Source: an uncultured Pelosinus sp.
GTDB taxonomy: Bacteria; Bacillota; Negativicutes; Sporomusales; Acetonemataceae
Reading direction: 5' to 3'
Assembly: GCA_900542835.1 (NCBI GenBank)
Contig: UQPB01000043.1
Span: 1 to 25,853, forward strand
Length of the DNA stretch: 25,853 nt
This document shows positions 22,553 to 25,853 of the stretch, piece by piece (positions within the stretch are counted from its first letter, which is position 1; each line of letters starts with the position of its first letter). The notes under the pieces were generated by a model. It searched no databases and was not told the origin of the DNA. It was given only the letters and a program-made list of their open reading frames with translations. The position numbers and the translations under genes are program-made.

Positions 22553-22595
22553 ATCCTGTCGTCAAAATACCGCCAAAAAGAGCAAAAAACAGGAT
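22553..22595. promoter_or_regulatory. inverted repeat in the korA/uracil-DNA glycosylase divergent gap
   Basis: ATCCTGT (22553-22559) and ACAGGAT (22589-22595) are exact complements, extended by A- and T-runs on the outside, within the 158-base divergent region. It could be a regulator pair site; no convincing -35/-10 pair was found on either strand. Confidence 0.35.
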
Positions 22596-22638
22596 ATTTT
22601 TGGCCCGGAAACGAATTAAGCAGCAAGAGGTGACAAGC

Positions 22639-23301
22639 ATGACAAACGCCCATGACGAACTGGAACAGTCCCTGTTGGCCTGTTCGGCCTGTCCCCTGTG
22701 TCAAAGTGCCATCGGACCGACAGCTTACAACGGATCGCCGCAGTCGCCGCTGATGCTGGTCGGTGAAGGGCCTGGCGGCGTCGAGGATCAATACGGCGTA
22801 CCGCTGGTCGGGCCTTCCGGCCAGCTTCTGGATAAGGCGCTGGCCAGCGTCAAGGTTACCCGCGACCGGGTTTACACCACCAATATCATCAAATGCCGTC
22901 CCCGCAACAACCGGACGCCAACGCTGGAGGAAGCCGCTTTTTGCGCCAACCTCTGGCTGGACCGGGAAGCGGCGTCGGTACAGCCGCAGGTTATCGTCGC
23001 GCTCGGCAGCGTGGCGCTAAAGTATCTCAAGGGCGCCGACGCCCGCATTACCCGCGACCGGGGTTCCTGGTTCCCAACCCGGTACGGTGTCGAGGCAATC
23101 GCCACCTACCACCCCGCATATTTGCTGCGATTAACCGGACCGGAACTGGTTAAGGCCAAATGGGACGTATACTACGATCTGAAAGCGGCGGTGGATAAAA
23201 CCGTCTCGCTGCAGCCCGCCTATAGCCTGCAGTCCGAACCGCCGCCGGATTTATTGGCGCTTTACAAATCACGCCGGGAGGAACGCGCCGCCCGAAAATA
23301 A
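22639..23301 (+). CDS. family 4 (iron-sulfur) uracil-DNA glycosylase
   Basis: A 220-residue base-excision repair enzyme that removes uracil from DNA. It has GEGPGGVEDQYGVPLVGPSG (about 42-61; water-activating and uracil-binding motif), TNIIKCRPRNNRTP (81-94) and YHPAYLLR near the C-terminal third. The [4Fe-4S] cysteines fit the family: Cys15 and Cys18 (Cys21 also present) near the N-terminus, then Cys86 and Cys102 with the usual 15-residue gap. GAGGTG precedes the ATG at 22639; a longer TTG-started frame lacks a ribosome site. It is a single gene ending in a terminator. Confidence 0.94.
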   Translation: MTNAHDELEQSLLACSACPLCQSAIGPTAYNGSPQSPLMLVGEGPGGVEDQYGVPLVGPSGQLLDKALASVKVTRDRVYTTNIIKCRPRNNRTPTLEEAAFCANLWLDREAASVQPQVIVALGSVALKYLKGADARITRDRGSWFPTRYGVEAIATYHPAYLLRLTGPELVKAKWDVYYDLKAAVDKTVSLQPAYSLQSEPPPDLLALYKSRREERAARK

Positions 23302-23334
23302 AACTCACGGCCCGCTTGGCGGACCGTGAGTTTT
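23300..23334 (+). terminator. bidirectional intrinsic terminator after the uracil-DNA glycosylase gene
   Basis: Eleven-base arms AAAACTCACGG (23300-23310) and CCGTGAGTTTT (23324-23334), followed by ATTTTC. It overlaps the stop codon of the gene. Confidence 0.85.
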
Positions 23335-23397
23335 ATTTTCGACAGCCGCTTCATAGAATACTAGTAACAATGACACTAAATACTGAAGGAGTGGCGA

Positions 23398-24453
23398 ATG
23401 AACAGCCGTGATCCACTGGCAACAGCCAAAATAGCCGCCGCCTATGTAGGCACAATAACCGGCGCCGGCTTTGCCTCCGGTCAGGAATTGCTGCAGTTTT
23501 TTGCCGGCTACGGCATTTGGGGCCTGGCCGGCGTTGCGGCGGCCGGCTGGGGTTTTGCCGTGCTGGGGGCCCGGGTGCTCGATCTGGGATATCACCTGGC
23601 CGCTACCGGCTATTCCCAGATCCTCTATCATGTCTGCGGCAGAAGAATTGGTGCGGCGCTCGACGTTTGCAGCATGATGTTTTTATTTGGCGGCCTTTGT
23701 ATTATGCTGGCCGGCAGCGGCGCAATTGCCCGTGACTTTCTCGGTTTCCCCTTTTTTGCCGGCGTTGCCGCTATGGCGCTGCTGCTGCTCCTGACCACCC
23801 TGCGCGGTGTCGGCGGCATCGCCTCAGCCAATCTGTTTATCATGCCGCTGTTAATCCTGGCAATGCTGGCAATGGGCCTGTATTCCCTGTGGTATCATGG
23901 CGTCAGTGAATTTATCGACGAACTGAGCCGCATCCCCCGGCCGCCGTTTAGCTGGCACTGGCTGGGCAGCAGCCTGCAATACCTCTCCTACAATCTGGTC
24001 TTTGGCGCGACAATGCTGGCGCCGCTGGGGCGGCTGACGCCCCGGAAGGAGGTCCGGCACAACGGCGCCTGGGCCGGCGGCCTGCTGCTGGCAGCGCTGT
24101 TATTCTGGGCAACAGTGCTGTTGTTAACTCATTACGGCGATGTCAGCGGCAGCGAACTGCCAGTGCTTGAACTGTCGCTGCTGCAGCACCCCTGGAATTA
24201 CCGCCTGTACGCCGTGGTGCTGCTGGGAGCAATGTATACGACCGCCGCCGCCGGATTATACGGCACAAGTGAAAAACTGGCGCGGCGTTACTGTCTTCCC
24301 TTGCATACCGCAATTTTATTTGTGCTGTCACTGGCATTGTTTTTCAGCCAATTCGGCTTCTCACGGCTGATCGGCATCATTTATCCTGCTTTCGGCTTAT
24401 TGTCCTGCTGGTTTACGCTCCGGCTGTTTTGGCTTTGGCGTCGAGATAACTAA
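23398..24453 (+). CDS. YkvI-like multi-pass membrane protein, putative transporter
   Basis: A 351-residue protein with about ten membrane segments, resembling YkvI and related LeuT/APC-fold proteins of Firmicutes. The opening GTITGAGFASGQELLQFF (about residues 18-35), with its broken first helix, and LSYNLVFGATMLAPLG (about 198-213) fit that group. The transported compound is unknown. GAAGGAGTG precedes the ATG by four bases. Its 3' end overlaps that of the convergent flavoprotein gene by 41 bases. Confidence 0.85.
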   Translation: MNSRDPLATAKIAAAYVGTITGAGFASGQELLQFFAGYGIWGLAGVAAAGWGFAVLGARVLDLGYHLAATGYSQILYHVCGRRIGAALDVCSMMFLFGGLCIMLAGSGAIARDFLGFPFFAGVAAMALLLLLTTLRGVGGIASANLFIMPLLILAMLAMGLYSLWYHGVSEFIDELSRIPRPPFSWHWLGSSLQYLSYNLVFGATMLAPLGRLTPRKEVRHNGAWAGGLLLAALLFWATVLLLTHYGDVSGSELPVLELSLLQHPWNYRLYAVVLLGAMYTTAAAGLYGTSEKLARRYCLPLHTAILFVLSLALFFSQFGFSRLIGIIYPAFGLLSCWFTLRLFWLWRRDN

Positions 24454-25285
24454 TCGCGCTGAAGACGGCAACCAGGCCTTCTCCGGTCGCCCGGGAAATC
24501 TGCCAGGGTTTTCCGGTGCAGTCACCGGCGGCAAAAACGCCGGGAATGCTGGTGGCCATATCGCGGTCGACCTTAATCACCTCCCCGGTCAGCTCAATCT
24601 CCGGCAACAAAGTCTCGACCGGATCGGACTGACGCAGAATAAATACACCGCCAACCCGCAGTTCTTCCTTGCCGGTGTCAACCGCGATTGCGTTGTCTTC
24701 GCTGCGCAGCAGCCGCGGCTTTCCCGGCTTAAGCGTCAGGTTGGAACGGGTGGCGGTAAATTCCGCCTTATACTGTGGCAAATAGTATACCTGATGGCAG
24801 ATTTCGGCCAAATACTCGGCCTCGTGCTCGCCCTCGCGGGTGTAGGAAACAACCGCCACATCCTGATCGCGATACAACATGCCGTCGCAGGTCGCACAGT
24901 AACTGACGCCGCGGCCGAGCAGTTCCTTCTCGCCCGCGAACAGCCCGCTCGCCGCCACGCCGGTGGCAAGAATAACGCTTTTCGCTTCATAGGTCGCCTT
25001 GCCGGTAAGCAACGTGAATACCTCGCCGGGGAAAATGGTCACTACCTTCTCTTTAGCGACCTCCAGGCCATAGCTCAGGGCGTGAGCGGCAAATTTCTGC
25101 ATCATTTCCCGGCCTGACAGTTCTGGCATTCCCAGATAGTTATTGACCTGATGCGCCTTCTGCAGCTTTTCGCTAAAGTCCAGATGCTCAAACAACAGGA
25201 CGCTTTTATTGCGAATGCGTCCTGTCAGGGCGGCGGAAAGACCGGCAGGGCCGCCACCGACAATGGCGATGTCATAAACGGACAT
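24413..25285 (-). CDS. thioredoxin reductase-like flavoprotein lacking the NADPH motif
   Basis: A 290-residue FAD-dependent disulfide oxidoreductase. The FAD Rossmann motif is IVGGGPAG (8-15), the redox-active pair is CATC (130-133), and the C-terminal FAD segment is PGVFAAGDCTGKPWQ. The second Rossmann motif, normally GGGxxA, is replaced by VAVVSYTREGEHEAEYLA (143-160), so NADPH binding is doubtful. Ferredoxin-linked, pyridine-nucleotide-independent thioredoxin reductases known from clostridia share this loss and are the best match. A GTG three codons upstream is too close to GGAG; the ATG at 25285 is preferred. It is divergent to a small membrane protein gene and overlaps the YkvI-like gene at the other end. 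Confidence 0.88.
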   Translation of the reverse strand: MSVYDIAIVGGGPAGLSAALTGRIRNKSVLLFEHLDFSEKLQKAHQVNNYLGMPELSGREMMQKFAAHALSYGLEVAKEKVVTIFPGEVFTLLTGKATYEAKSVILATGVAASGLFAGEKELLGRGVSYCATCDGMLYRDQDVAVVSYTREGEHEAEYLAEICHQVYYLPQYKAEFTATRSNLTLKPGKPRLLRSEDNAIAVDTGKEELRVGGVFILRQSDPVETLLPEIELTGEVIKVDRDMATSIPGVFAAGDCTGKPWQISRATGEGLVAVFSAISYLDAKAKTAGA

Positions 25286-25326
25286 GAAGATCACTCTCCT
25301 GTATATAAAATGGGCTAAAACGATAA

Positions 25327-25343
25327 GGGCGTTCAGGCAACGC
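25327..25343. repeat. hairpin between divergent flavoprotein and small membrane protein genes
   Basis: GGCGTT and AACGCC arms around a 5-base loop, just before the ribosome site of the right-hand gene. It may hold back translation or transcription of that gene. Confidence 0.4.
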
Positions 25344-25353
25344 CTGCAAGGGG

Positions 25354-25671
25354 ATGAACGGTTTGCACAAGTATATCATAACCCGGATCAACCCGCTTTC
25401 AGTCCTTAAAGCCGGCTTTTGCTGCGGCGTCTGCTTTGGCGGCCTGCTGGGAATTTTGCTCGGCATTGCCGAGGGCGATGCCATCGGCCTGTTCGGCGGC
25501 CTGTTTCTCGGCTTTGCCGGCGGTTCGATCTGCGGGCTGAGCGGCCTCGTCTGCAGCGCCGTTTTTAACGCGCTGGCGCCAAAGATCGGCGGCATCGCCA
25601 TTGTCCTGCAGCCGGCGGCAGAGGCAGAAACCGGGCCGGAAGCTGTAGACAAGGCTGACACGGTCTGTTAA
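25354..25671 (+). CDS. small glycine-rich membrane protein of unknown function
   Basis: About 102-105 residues. Residues 20-45 and 47-70 form two Gly/Leu/Cys-rich hydrophobic helices (for example GGLLGILLGIAEGDAIG), likely a two-segment inner-membrane protein; the tail is acidic (EAETGPEAVDKAD). I recognise no family. The ATG at 25354 sits against AAGGGG with no spacing, whereas a TTG at 25363 has AAGGGG eight bases ahead, so the TTG may be the true start. A terminator-like AT-rich palindrome follows the stop. Confidence 0.6.
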   Translation: MNGLHKYIITRINPLSVLKAGFCCGVCFGGLLGILLGIAEGDAIGLFGGLFLGFAGGSICGLSGLVCSAVFNALAPKIGGIAIVLQPAAEAETGPEAVDKADTVC

Positions 25672-25680
25672 GTCGATCTT

Positions 25681-25705
25681 ATAATTATTTTATAATAATA
25701 ATTAT
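25681..25705 (+). terminator. AT-rich palindrome after the small membrane protein gene
   Basis: Nine-base arms ATAATTATT (25681-25689) and AATAATTAT (25697-25705) with a 7-base loop. The stem is only A-T, so termination would be weak. Confidence 0.35.
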
Positions 25706-25772
25706 GGATATTCGCGTCTTTTTTTAAAACTCCTGCTAAAGACCACCGCAGCGAATCAGTCTGCGTAACAAC

Positions 25773-25802
25773 AGGAAAAGCCGGGCAATCCCGGCTTTTC
25801 CT
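25773..25802. terminator. strong terminator-like hairpin near the right edge
   Basis: Thirteen-base perfect arms AGGAAAAGCCGGG (25773-25785) and CCCGGCTTTTCCT (25790-25802) with a CAAT loop. It could end the small membrane protein transcript on the plus strand or a gene entering from the right. Confidence 0.7.
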
Positions 25803-25853
25803 CAGGCCGTTGATAAAGCCCCATCTACGTTGTTGGCCTCGCGATCCCATTGC

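Overview
The window reads as chromosomal DNA from an anaerobic diderm Firmicute (Negativicutes, most likely Sporomusaceae-like; inferred from gene content, not from a marker comparison). It combines outer-membrane machinery (a TonB-dependent receptor with ExbB and ExbD) with Firmicutes habits: a T-box in front of serS, strong GGAGG ribosome sites, an RpiR-type regulator, a family 4 uracil-DNA glycosylase, a YkvI-type membrane protein, and ferredoxin-linked enzymes. Almost all genes lie on the minus strand; only three near the right end are on the plus strand.

Layout. 1-348 holds no gene but has inverted repeats. 349-2304 is htpG. 2627-5070 (minus strand, read right to left) is a YibE/F membrane protein, feoA with a Fur-box-like site, a short reading frame after the feoA stop, a FeoB-associated cysteine-rich peptide and cobO. 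5288-8814 is a cobalamin-uptake unit: promoter, cobalamin riboswitch, intrinsic terminator, exbB, exbD, TonB-dependent receptor. 8873-9889 is a TIM-barrel protein. 10171-11770 is a complete serS unit with promoter, T-box, terminator hairpin, gene and end terminator.

12022-19655 is the most interesting block: an RpiR-family regulator, then a polar amino acid ABC transporter (lipoprotein, permease, ATPase), an M20 amidase of the carbamoylase/allantoate type, a HutF-like amidohydrolase, a 21-codon reading frame coupled to hutD, HutD, and an arginase-family ureohydrolase. No hutH, hutU or hutI is present. This suggests uptake and breakdown of a formimino-, amidino- or carbamoyl-amino acid rather than ordinary histidine degradation. 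Upstream lie korA-korB (2-oxoacid:ferredoxin oxidoreductase).

22639-25671 holds the family 4 uracil-DNA glycosylase, the YkvI-like transporter, a thioredoxin-reductase-like flavoprotein that lacks the usual NADPH motif, and a small glycine-rich membrane protein.

Three copies of a dispersed imperfect palindrome (CACAGAGGACACAGAGG type) lie downstream of cobO, exbD and serS. They are the only mobile-like elements seen. No rRNA, tRNA, CRISPR array or intact insertion sequence was recognised.
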